From assembly GCA_026913215.1 (NCBI GenBank), contig JAPTYK010000001.1:6200001-6264000 (forward strand): a stretch of 64,000 nt of DNA, given 5' to 3'. A program made the translations under genes and the position numbers. The notes beneath the pieces were generated by a model. That model was not told the DNA's origin, did no database searches, and worked only from the letters and a program-made list of their open reading frames with translations. Positions 34,017-41,636 of the stretch are shown one piece after another. The DNA is from Streptomyces diastatochromogenes. Its GTDB lineage: Bacteria > Actinomycetota > Actinomycetes > Streptomycetales > Streptomycetaceae. Every line of letters starts with the position of its first letter. Position 1 is the first letter of the stretch.

Positions 34017-34570
34017 GTGACTCGCAGGCCATTGTCGTGCATATCGGCGTTTCTGGTACTGACACTTATACCGATCGCACCCACCGCGCGACACGAGGCC
34101 GCAGAAGCAGCCCCGGCCCCCACGCCGACGGCCACCCCATCGCCGTCCCGCAGCCAGCCGGCCAAGAAGACGCCACGGCCCAAGAAGCCCAACAAACCCA
34201 AGGTCAGCAAGACGCCACGGCCCAAAGCTCCTCGCGCTACCCGCACATCTCCCGCTCCGCGACGGCCACCACCCGCCACTCCTACGCCTCACCCAAGGCG
34301 TACGCGAAGTCCGTACTTAGCACCACGCAATTCTTCTGCGCCGACGCCGTCTTCACCCGCGAGAGCAACTGGAACCCCTACGCCACCAACCCCACTTCCG
34401 GGGCTTACGGAATCGCCCAGGCGCTCCCCGCAAGGAAATACGCCTCCGCAGGATCCGACTGGCGAAGCAACGGCATCACCCAAGTCCGCTGGGGCCTTTC
34501 CTACATGAAATCCCGGTACGGCAGCCCCTGCGGCGCCTGGGCCTTCTGGCAATCCCGCCACTGGTACTGA
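34017..34570 (+). CDS. Secreted lytic-transglycosylase-like protein (frame break near 34245)
   Basis: GTG 34017 starts a signal peptide (MTRRPLSCISAFLVLTLIPIA), then a Pro/Lys-rich spacer with two KTPRPK repeats. After a lost base the second half continues ATTRHSYASPKAYAKS and a transglycosylase-type domain: FTRESNWNPYATNPTSGAYGIAQALP...WGLSYMKSRYGSPCGAWAFW. The catalytic Glu is in RESNWNP. Restored length 184 residues. Exported muralytic enzyme, either for lysis or carried over from a host-like gene. Confidence 0.7.
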
Positions 34571-34587
34571 GCAAGGAACACCATTAC

Positions 34588-35079
34588 ATGGCCGAACAGA
34601 TCCGGCTCCTGCTGTGCAAGACCTGCGGGTCCATGGAAGAGCTGCCCGACTACGAGGGCGACCCCCGCCAGGACTTCCTCCTCGACACCCTCGTCAAGCG
34701 GCATCGCAACCCCGACGGCAGTGCCCACATCGCGCACCCGATGCTGCGCGTCGAGAAGCGCCACTGGGACTCCCCGTCTACCCGCGAGGAGATCATCAAG
34801 CGCATCCGCGAGTCGACCGGCCACACCGGGTTCGACCCCGCGTTCTACGACGCGAAGAACACCTTCCAGAACGACGCGATGGCGTGCTGGCGGCAGCACA
34901 ACCGGTCCATCACCTGCTCCGACTGGTGCAGCGACAAGAAGCGTCTGACCCCGGATACGGCAGCCGAGCGTAAGGCGGCCGGCCTGCCCAAGTACCGCTC
35001 CAACAAGGACATCTACCTCTGCCACTTCTGCCCAGTCGCCAACACCGTGCGCCGGGCCGCCTACGACAAGGCCGGCTGA
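34588..35079 (+). CDS. Zinc-ribbon phage protein
   Basis: 163 residues. The N-terminus LLLCKTCGSMEELPDYEGDP has a CxxC pair; C-terminal cysteines occur in ITCSDWCSD and YLCHFCPV, giving three pairs. I recognise this CKTC...EELPDY pattern from actinophage hypothetical proteins. Function unknown. Confidence 0.55.
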   Translation: MAEQIRLLLCKTCGSMEELPDYEGDPRQDFLLDTLVKRHRNPDGSAHIAHPMLRVEKRHWDSPSTREEIIKRIRESTGHTGFDPAFYDAKNTFQNDAMACWRQHNRSITCSDWCSDKKRLTPDTAAERKAAGLPKYRSNKDIYLCHFCPVANTVRRAAYDKAG

Positions 35080-35148
35080 CGCGCGAGGGGCAAGGCCCCG
35101 CACCTGAACCACTGCCTGACCCACCCACACCCCACCAGGAGCACCACA

Positions 35149-35529
35149 GTGACCCTCGACCTGTCCACCCTCGCCAAGACCGCCTCCGACACCGTCGAAG
35201 AGCTGACCGACGACCAGCGCGAGCAGCTCAAGAAGATGGGGGAGGAGGCCGGCATCACCGAGGAGCAGCAGGGCACGCGCGCCGAGACCGCGTTCCTCGT
35301 CGTCATCACCCCCGACGGCCAGGTCCTCGCCGAGCCCAACATCAACGCCAAGGTCCGCACCCGCCGGCCGGCCAACCTGGACGACTTCCAGCGCGCCGGC
35401 CACGTCCTGGTCGACGACGCCATCGCGATCAAGACCGCCTCGATCACCGGCCAGCAGATGATGCAGATGACCGCGGCCATGGTCGACCAGCAGCGCACCC
35501 AGGCCCTCGTCCAGAGCCTCAAGCTGTGA
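35149..35529 (+). CDS. Phage protein of unknown function
   Basis: 126 residues, GTG after AGGAGCACCACA. A helical N-terminus (TASDTVEELTDDQREQLKKM), a beta-strand pair (TAFLVVITPDGQVLAEPN) and a C-terminal helix rich in M and Q (ITGQQMMQMTAAMVDQQ). No family recognised. Followed by a large terminator. Confidence 0.5.
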   Translation: MTLDLSTLAKTASDTVEELTDDQREQLKKMGEEAGITEEQQGTRAETAFLVVITPDGQVLAEPNINAKVRTRRPANLDDFQRAGHVLVDDAIAIKTASITGQQMMQMTAAMVDQQRTQALVQSLKL

Positions 35530-35595
35530 TCTTGGTGTACGCTCATAAGTGAGCTGAGCTTTCTTCCTCGGAGGGATGCTCTCTCCTCTCAAGGG

Positions 35596-35650
35596 AAGGC
35601 CCCCCGGAGACCACCAATCTCCATCAAAAAAGGGGGGCCTTCGCCTTTTC
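35596..35650 (+). terminator. Terminator with nested hairpin
   Basis: AAGGCCCCCC (35596-35605) pairs with GGGGGGCCTT (35632-35641). The 26-base loop holds its own stem GGAGA/TCTCC and a run of six A. TTTT follows. Confidence 0.8.
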
Positions 35651-35706
35651 CTGGGTCAGAATCGCAGCCCCTTTGAATTCTTCGTATCGCCGGTAGAGTG
35701 CGGCAT

Positions 35707-36681
35707 ATGGAGACGAACTCTTTCTACCGTCGTCTCGGGGAACACGCTCAGCCCATCATGGAGTCCGCCGTCGGCGCCTCCGGCTATTTCTCCAGCCCGG
35801 CTGACCACCTCGACCCGAACCTTTTCAGCGGCGACCGCATCATTCCCGACGTCCGCAAGTGGCTCCTCGGCACCCTCTACGCCTTCTGGGACACCCGCTA
35901 CAACGCACCAGGTCAGTGGAGCGAGGTGTGGCTCGCCGGCTCCGGCATCAGCTACCAGTGGGCCGCCGACCGCGGTAACGGAGACCTCGACGTACTGATC
36001 GGCGTCGACTTCTCCTCCTTCGGCTGGTACAACCCCGACTACGCGGGAATGACAAGCCAGGAAATCGCCGACCTCTTCGACGAAGAACTCAAGGCAGAAC
36101 TCTGGCCCGACACCGCCACCGCGCAAATCGGGGACCGGGTTTACGAGGTCACCTACTACGTCAACCCCAACAGTCGCGACATCCGCAACATCAACCCGTA
36201 CGCGGCTTACTCCCTGACCAAGGACGAATGGACCGTCCGCCCACCGGAACTGCCGGCCAACCCCCGCGAGCAGTACTCGCAGGACTTCAGGGACGCAGCC
36301 ACCCGCGATACCGACGAGGCTCACCGCCTCGTCACCGCCTACAACGCCACCGCCGAGGAGATGAAGCACTCCCCGCAGGGCGGCGGCCACTGGATCACCC
36401 TCGGCTCGCAGCTCAAGACCATCGTCGCCCAGGCCGCCCAGCTCTTCGACGACATCCACCTCGGCCGGCGCGCGGCTTTCGCCCCTGGCGGCAGCGGGTA
36501 CGGCGACTTCGCGAACTTCCGCTGGCAGGCAGCCAAGGAATCGGGCGCCGTCGAGATGCTCCGCAGCATCAAGGACATCCAGGTCGCCACCCTTAACCAG
36601 GTCGAGACCGACGCCTGGGGCCAGCCCATCAGCGACGCCCAGCTCGCCCTGCGCAATGCGGCCCTGTGGCGGTCACGGTGA
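35707..36681 (+). CDS. Nucleotidyltransferase-fold phage protein
   Basis: 324 residues (ATG 35707; GTG 35698 also possible). The core LAGSGISYQWAADRGNGDLDVLIGVD gives the polymerase-beta-type GS...DxD motif (GSG at 78-80, DLD at 93-95). Downstream helices carry no second recognisable domain. Such folds transfer nucleotides to RNA, drugs or proteins. A possible promoter TTGAAT-15-TAGAGT (35673-35699) would start transcription almost at the ATG. It overlaps the next gene by GTGA. Confidence 0.6.
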   Translation: METNSFYRRLGEHAQPIMESAVGASGYFSSPADHLDPNLFSGDRIIPDVRKWLLGTLYAFWDTRYNAPGQWSEVWLAGSGISYQWAADRGNGDLDVLIGVDFSSFGWYNPDYAGMTSQEIADLFDEELKAELWPDTATAQIGDRVYEVTYYVNPNSRDIRNINPYAAYSLTKDEWTVRPPELPANPREQYSQDFRDAATRDTDEAHRLVTAYNATAEEMKHSPQGGGHWITLGSQLKTIVAQAAQLFDDIHLGRRAAFAPGGSGYGDFANFRWQAAKESGAVEMLRSIKDIQVATLNQVETDAWGQPISDAQLALRNAALWRSR

Positions 36682-37163
36682 ACGTCGTCATCGCGATCGA
36701 AGGTGTCCTCAAGCGCCCGGACAGCGACGCCGTCATTCCCTCCGGCCTACTCCTCTACCAGGGCCTCGCTGAGACCCACGTCGTGCACCTGGTCGACGAC
36801 CCCGACACCTTCAACGCTTCCAAGGCCGTAGCCCAGCAGTGGCTCAAGCGACATGGCTTCACCAAGCACATCCGCGTGATCAAGCCTCACACCAGCGACC
36901 GCTACGGCCTCCTCGGCGGGATCCGCGCCCTCCGTCCGGATCTCCACGTCGACCTGGTCGTCGTTGCCGACCCCTCCCAGGCCAGCGACCTCCTCGCCGC
37001 CGGCTACACCACCGTGCTGGTTTCCCACCCCCGCTACAGCCGACCGCAGTGGAAGCCCGACTACCGCGGCGAGCCCCGCGCCTGGGACGACCTCGTTGCC
37101 GAGATCGAGACCCAGGACCAGCGCTACGCCCAGGACACCCGGCGCACCGCCGGCCCCCTGTAG
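36678..37163 (+). CDS. HAD-like phage protein lacking the nucleophile Asp
   Basis: 161 residues, GTG overlapping the previous stop. The N-terminus VVIAIEGVLKRP matches the HAD motif I position (normally DxDGV/T), but the first Asp is Ala and the second Glu. Later strands (VHLVDDPDTF, HVDLVVVADPSQASDLLAAGYTTVLVSHP) fit a Rossmannoid fold. If it is a HAD relative it is probably not a normal phosphatase. It may pair functionally with the nucleotidyltransferase gene it overlaps. Confidence 0.5.
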   Translation: MNVVIAIEGVLKRPDSDAVIPSGLLLYQGLAETHVVHLVDDPDTFNASKAVAQQWLKRHGFTKHIRVIKPHTSDRYGLLGGIRALRPDLHVDLVVVADPSQASDLLAAGYTTVLVSHPRYSRPQWKPDYRGEPRAWDDLVAEIETQDQRYAQDTRRTAGPL

Positions 37164-37173
37164 GAGACCCCTC

Positions 37174-38652
37174 GTGAAGCTGTACCTGGCCGGGTGCGAG
37201 ATCCCGGCCTACCGCAGCCTGCTCGCCCAGGAAGGCCACACCACCGTGGCCCTCAGCTACTGGGGCCTTCGCAGGCGCACCAAGTTCACCAAGCCCTACG
37301 ACCTGGCCGAGAAGTTCGGGGCCACACCGGAGATCCTCGTCGACTCCGGCTGCCACTCGATCAATGCGAAGCCCAACCGCGACATCACCGACGCCGAGCT
37401 ACGCGACATCGCCGAGCACTACTACAGCGCCTTCATCGCCGGCAACCTCAGCCGACTGACCTACTTCGTCGAGTTCGACGCTCACCAGCTCGGCCCCGAG
37501 TGGATCCGCGACCAGCGCCGGCGCCTGGAACCGTACAGGGACAAGGCCATCGTGGTCTGGGACCCCGACACCGGCCGCGAGGGACTGGAGCAGCTTTGCG
37601 CCGAGTGGGATCAGGTCGGCATCACCCAGGCTGGCACCGCCCGCCTCGACATCGCCTACCTGCTGCCCCACCTGGCGAATACCACCGACACCAAGCTCTT
37701 CGGCCTCGGCATGACCAAGGCGGCGGCCCTGGAGCACGGCCACTGGTACGGTGCCGCCTCCACCTCGTGGATCTCCCCATCCCAGTTCGGCGACACCATC
37801 GTCTGGGCCGGTAAAGAGCTGCACCGCTACCCCCGCCGCTACAAGGACATGGCCCGCGCCCGCCACAAGCACGCCATCGCCGATGCTGGCTTCGACGCCG
37901 AGGCCGTCATCGCCGACGACCCCACCGAGGTCTTGCGGCTGTCTGCATGGTCCTGGCAGCGATTCACCGACCACATCAACAGCAGAGGAGTAACTGCCCC
38001 CGCGAAACCGCATACAGGCGAGAACGCGGATCCGACCCCCGAAGCAGTTGATCAACTGCCCCAGGAGGTGCGGCACGCAGGAGTAACTCCAGCCGTCGTG
38101 AAGCAGCGGGGAAAGGTCCCCTTCCCTGGGCTCGCAGTTGTCCAGGAGACCGCCGAAGACGGCACCGTCGGCCGCCCCATCCTCAAGACCGTCGACCCCG
38201 GCGTCCGCACCTGCGACCGCTGCTACCTCTCCAGTAGCTGCCCCGCAGCCCAGCCCGCATCCACCTGCGCCTTCAGCCTCCCCGTCGAGATCCGCACCAA
38301 GGACCAGCGCGCCGACGTCAACGCCGCCATCTTGGAAATGCAGGCGGGACGGCTATTCGGCCTGCGATACGCCGAGGAATTGGAGGGCGGGATCATCAAC
38401 CCGGTCCTCTCCGGAGAGATCGACCGGTACATGAAGATCGCCAAGACGGTCGAGGAGTCCGAGGAGACCGGCTTCTCCGTGAAGATCTCCGCCACCCAGA
38501 AGGGCGCCGCCGAGACCGGCCTCATCAGCAGGCTGTTCGGTCGCGACGAAGGCGAACAGGCCCGCTCCCTGCCCCGCCCCATCAGCGTCGAGCGGGCCGC
38601 CATCGAGACCGGCTTCATGGACGCCGAGGTGATCGAGGACGAAGCCGCATGA
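37174..38652 (+). CDS. Transglycosylase-like barrel protein with Cys-rich C-terminal domain
   Basis: 492 residues, GTG 37174 after TAGGAGACC. Residues about 1-280 look like a TIM-barrel of the TGT/DpdA sort: ILVDSGCHSINA, TYFVEFDAHQLGPEWI, AIVVWDP, LFGLGMTK and AASTSWISPSQFGDTIVW, comparable with the DSGGF and SSDSMSW signatures of the DpdA at 27510. After a linker, a Cys motif CDRCYLSSSCPAAQPASTC (about 350-368) precedes PVEIRTKDQ and a helical tail. The family is not one I can name, and the TGT relation is an inference from motif order. Confidence 0.5.
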   Translation: MKLYLAGCEIPAYRSLLAQEGHTTVALSYWGLRRRTKFTKPYDLAEKFGATPEILVDSGCHSINAKPNRDITDAELRDIAEHYYSAFIAGNLSRLTYFVEFDAHQLGPEWIRDQRRRLEPYRDKAIVVWDPDTGREGLEQLCAEWDQVGITQAGTARLDIAYLLPHLANTTDTKLFGLGMTKAAALEHGHWYGAASTSWISPSQFGDTIVWAGKELHRYPRRYKDMARARHKHAIADAGFDAEAVIADDPTEVLRLSAWSWQRFTDHINSRGVTAPAKPHTGENADPTPEAVDQLPQEVRHAGVTPAVVKQRGKVPFPGLAVVQETAEDGTVGRPILKTVDPGVRTCDRCYLSSSCPAAQPASTCAFSLPVEIRTKDQRADVNAAILEMQAGRLFGLRYAEELEGGIINPVLSGEIDRYMKIAKTVEESEETGFSVKISATQKGAAETGLISRLFGRDEGEQARSLPRPISVERAAIETGFMDAEVIEDEAA

Positions 38653-38798
38653 ACTACAGGAGTAACTGGACCGACATGGACGACACCAGCAACAAGGGTC
38701 ATGTGGCCGAACGCCCTTGCCCGCACTGCAAGGGCCGCTGGCCCGAGATGGACGCCTGCATCATCTGCGAGGGCGACGGCACCGTCGTCGTCGAGTAG
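38649..38798 (+). CDS. Mini zinc-finger protein
   Basis: 49 residues, ATG overlapping the previous stop. Two CxxC pairs: CPHCKGRWPEMDACIICEGDG. This resembles half of a DnaJ-type zinc finger. It is directly coupled to the transglycosylase-like gene. Function unknown. Confidence 0.5.
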   Translation: MNYRSNWTDMDDTSNKGHVAERPCPHCKGRWPEMDACIICEGDGTVVVE

Positions 38799-38814
38799 CT
38801 GTCTCATCGCCATT

Positions 38815-38843
38815 GAGGGCCCTTCCGTGACGGAGGGGCCCTC
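38815..38843 (+). terminator. Terminator
   Basis: GAGGGCCC-TTCCG (38815-38827) pairs with CGGA-GGGGCCCTC (38831-38843), followed by TGTGTT. Confidence 0.75.
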
Positions 38844-38858
38844 TGTGTTCCTGGACCG

Positions 38859-38920
38859 TTGACCGCCCAGAGCTTGTGACATAAGTTGAGCAACAAGTCT
38901 GAAGAAGGTGAGCAACAAGT
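38859..38920 (+). promoter_or_regulatory. Promoter with two downstream operators (cluster E)
   Basis: TTGACC (38859-38864), a 17-bp spacer and TAAGTT (38882-38887) make the best promoter in the prophage. Two direct copies of TGAGCAACAAGT (38887-38898 and 38909-38920), 22 bp apart, begin at the -10 and continue over the transcript start. A repressor bound here would block transcription toward the integrase. Confidence 0.65.
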
Positions 38921-38998
38921 TGGAGTGCCCGCTCCAACCAGTGGCGGCATGCCCAGCCGGCGGCTCACACCACAAAGCAAGCCGCATGAGGAGCAGCA

Positions 38999-39161
38999 AT
39001 GGATCAGCCGGCGAAGGTCATCCCCTGCGCCAGAAGGACCCGGGCCCCAGGGGCGAAGTCCGATGGACCCCGCAGAGCACACCGACCCCGGCACCTACCG
39101 CAAGCTCCTCGAACTGCTCTTTCTTCCCCGTACCGCAGATGACCAGGCAAAAGCTGCCTAA
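38999..39161 (+). CDS. Short gene before the integrase, probably frame-broken
   Basis: ATG 38999 has GAGGAG at 38988-38993, an ideal ribosome site, and begins MDQPAKVIPCAR. That frame then becomes arginine-rich and non-coding-like. The neighbouring frame ends MDPAEHTDPGTYRKLLELLFLPRTADDQAKAA at 39161 and looks real. One indel around 39030-39060 would join them into a ~53-residue protein. Function unknown. Confidence 0.35.
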
Positions 39162-39209
39162 CTGTCAGTCAAAAACCACTACACGTCGGTAAGATCCCCT
39201 GAAACACGA

Positions 39210-39246
39210 GTGACCCCGGCAGCCTTGCGACGCGTACCGGGGTCAC
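39210..39246. terminator. Hairpin upstream of the integrase
   Basis: GTGACCCCGG (39210-39219) pairs with CCGGGGTCAC (39237-39246), a 10-bp perfect stem with a 17-base loop, 27 bases ahead of the integrase start. No T tract. Confidence 0.55.
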
Positions 39247-39272
39247 CCTGCCAGTCTCAGGGAGAAACTGAC

Positions 39273-41230
39273 GTGCCCAAGACTCTCACACGCAGCATCG
39301 ACATCACAGCCAGAGCCATAGTCGGCGAGCGTCTCCGCGCCGTCGACTACCTTCGCGTCTCCACCGAGGAGCAGGCCAAGGGCTACGGCATCAGCTACAC
39401 CGGCAAGCGCACTGCCAACCACATCCGCAAGAAGGACTGGGAACACGCCGGCACCTACGCCGACGAGGGCTACAGCGGCAGCCTCGACCACACCCAACGG
39501 CCCGACCTCAAGCGCCTGATGGCCGACGCCCATCAGATTCCGCGCCCCTTCGATGTGGTGGTCGTTCCGGAGGAACGCGCAATCGGCCGGCGCGACCGCG
39601 CCTTCTGGCCCTGGGTATGGGACCTCGAAGATCTCGGGATCTTTGTCGCCATCGTCCGCGGCGACTACGACAACACCACCGAAGAAGGCCGCTCCCGCAT
39701 GCGCAAGGAGCAGGACCGGGCCGAGGATGAGCGCGTCACCATCCGAGACCGCACCCAGGGCGGCCGGCAGGAGAAGGCAGAACTCGGGGGACACGACGGC
39801 GGCGTCGCCCCCTACGGCTGGCGCATCGAACACAAGGGGAAGCGCGGAGAGAGCCGTCTCGTCCGCGACACGGGGGAGAAGCACGAGGGATACCCCATGC
39901 TCCGCCGCATGTTCACCTACCTCGTCTATGAGGGAAAGAACCCACCCGAGGTAGAGGACCTTTTCAACCTCGAAGGCGCGCCCGGTCCCGTCAAGGACTA
40001 CTGGCCACGCGGCTCCGTCCGTCGCGTCCTCACTGGTCGCGCGGTTCAGGAAGCCCGACGCATCTTTCGCGACCCTAATGGCTCGAAGACCAAGGTCGGC
40101 CCCGACGGTTCACCCGTCTACGGTGAGACCGTCGTCATCAAGCTGGAGCCGGCGTTCACCCCGGACGAACTCAAGCTCCTCAACGCCGCACTCGCCCGCA
40201 CCACGCGCGGTCCACGGACCTCGGATGCCGTCATCCACCCGCTCAGTACGCACATCTACGGCCTGTGCGGGAACCACTGGACCGGCGTCAGTTGGGATGG
40301 CGAAGAGGTCAAGAAGGATCGCGTCTATCGCTGCACGGGCCGCCAGCGCAAGGATGCCGACAAGGCATGCACCTGTATGCAGATCGACGCCCAGACGCTG
40401 GAGAACCGAGTCTGGAGCGAGATCTGCCAGCTCCTCGAAGACCCAAGCCGGCTGAATCAGATGGCCGAAGACTGGGTCGAGATGGTCAAGCTCAACGGCA
40501 TCGACTACGCCACGCGGATCAGCGAACTCGACGAACAGATCGAGGAGCTGGAAGATGCCATCGATGCCACCACCCAGGCGACCGCCCGCAGAGCCAAGCG
40601 CAAGGGGCTGGACAAGCAGGCGACCCAAGAAGCCATCCGACGGGCCACCCACACGCTTGAGGAGGAGCAGGCCGGCCTGGAGGACCTTCGGAGGGAGGCC
40701 ATCGCCTGGCAGGCCGAGATGGACCAGACCGCCGACCGGGCCAGGGACCTCCAGAGGCTCGCTGATATGGCGCGCACGCACCTTCACACCATGGACGACC
40801 GGCAGAAGGAAGACGTCGTCGACCTGCTCCAACTGAAGGTCACCGTCCTCGGTCCGACACCTCGCAGAAAGACGCGCAAGGACGACCTGGTCAGCAACTG
40901 GTTTCGCGAGCGCGAACGAGTGGTGCCCGCCATCACCGACGAGGTCATGGCCATCGCCGAGCGCATCATCCTCAAGCCCGTGGGTCGTCGCCCTCGCAAC
41001 GTGCGTGGCCTGCTTGACGCCATCTTCACGAAGGCTCGTACTGGGTGTGCCTGGAACGACTTGGAGTACGGCAACGTGGCCTCCGTCTTCAAGCGCTGGT
41101 ACAGCAACGGCCTGTGGGAGGAACTCATGGAAGCTCTGGCGCACTGCCCCGGCACTCCGGTGGCGGACAGCGTTGTTCTGCCACCCCTGCGCATTGAGGG
41201 GCGCGTCGACCCCGTCTGCTCATTAGCGAA
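39273..41230 (+). CDS. int: Large serine integrase with C-terminal IS402-like extension
   Basis: About 652 residues to the attachment junction; GTG 39273 has AGGGAGA upstream. The resolvase domain has YLRVSTEEQ with nucleophile S30, then EERAIGRRDR and the recombinase domain. A zinc ribbon (GLCGNHW...CTGRQRKDADKACTC) and a long coiled coil (about 410-530) follow, as in large serine recombinases. From about residue 570 there is an unusual addition: LLDAIFTKARTGCAWNDLEYGNVASVFKRWYSNGLWEEL, similar to the IS402-like (DUF4096) DNA-binding domain of IS5-family transposases. The reading frame continues past the phage end into chromosomal DNA to 41552, so the true C-terminus in free phage is unknown. 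Confidence 0.85.
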
Positions 41231-41270
41231 GATTTTCCGCCTGAGGAGGACGCCTCGTTCAAGGCGAGCG
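41200..41270. other. Probable attR: prophage/chromosome junction
   Basis: Left of about 41230 the integrase frame is coding; right of 41252 the acyl-CoA synthetase frame is coding (FKASDYKISPFELE). The crossover must lie between, probably near GGACGCCTCGTTCAAGGCG. The exact core cannot be fixed without attL. Confidence 0.65.
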
Positions 41271-41599
41271 ACTACAAGATCTCGCCCTTCGAGCTGGAGA
41301 GCGCCCTCCTGGAGCACGAGGCCGTCGCCGAGGCCGCCGTCGTCCCCGCCCCCGACCCGCTGCGCCTCGCCGTCCCCAAGGCGTACATCGTCCTCGCCGC
41401 GGGCTGGGAGCCGACCGCGGAGACCGCGAAGGCCCTCTTCGCCCACTCGCGCGCGGTCCTCGCCCCGTACAAGCGCGTCCGCCGCATCGAGTTCGCCGAC
41501 CTGCCCAAGACGGTCTCCGGCAAGATCCGGCGCGTCGAGCTGCGCCGGCTGACGGCGGAGGGCGGCGGCGAGGAGTACACGGAGGGCGACCTCGCATGA
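41252..41599 (+). pseudogene. 3' remnant of acyl/acetyl-CoA synthetase interrupted by the prophage
   Basis: The frame from 41252 to TGA 41599 reads FKASDYKISPFELE, then AVAEAAVVPAPDPLRLAVPKAYIVLAAGWEP and LPKTVSGKIRRVELRR. These are the A8-A10 motifs of the ANL adenylate-forming family, including the C-terminal catalytic lysine in SGKIRR. It is the last ~115 residues of a ~550-residue enzyme; the N-terminal part is replaced by the prophage. Loss of the enzyme in the lysogen is expected, though the paralogous ligase immediately downstream is intact. Confidence 0.75.
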
Positions 41600-41636
41600 G
41601 CACGGTGAACCCGTCGTACGCGGAAGGAGACCTCGC

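Noticed and set aside
37984..38668. Three copies of GGAGTAACT
   Set aside because: Only nine bases, two inside the 37174 coding region and one at the next gene's start. Spacing is irregular (about 95 and 575 bp). Probably chance plus ribosome-site similarity.
39210..39272. GTG at 39210 as integrase start
   Set aside because: This GTG is the first base of a perfect hairpin arm and has no ribosome site; GTG 39273 has AGGGAGA at correct spacing.
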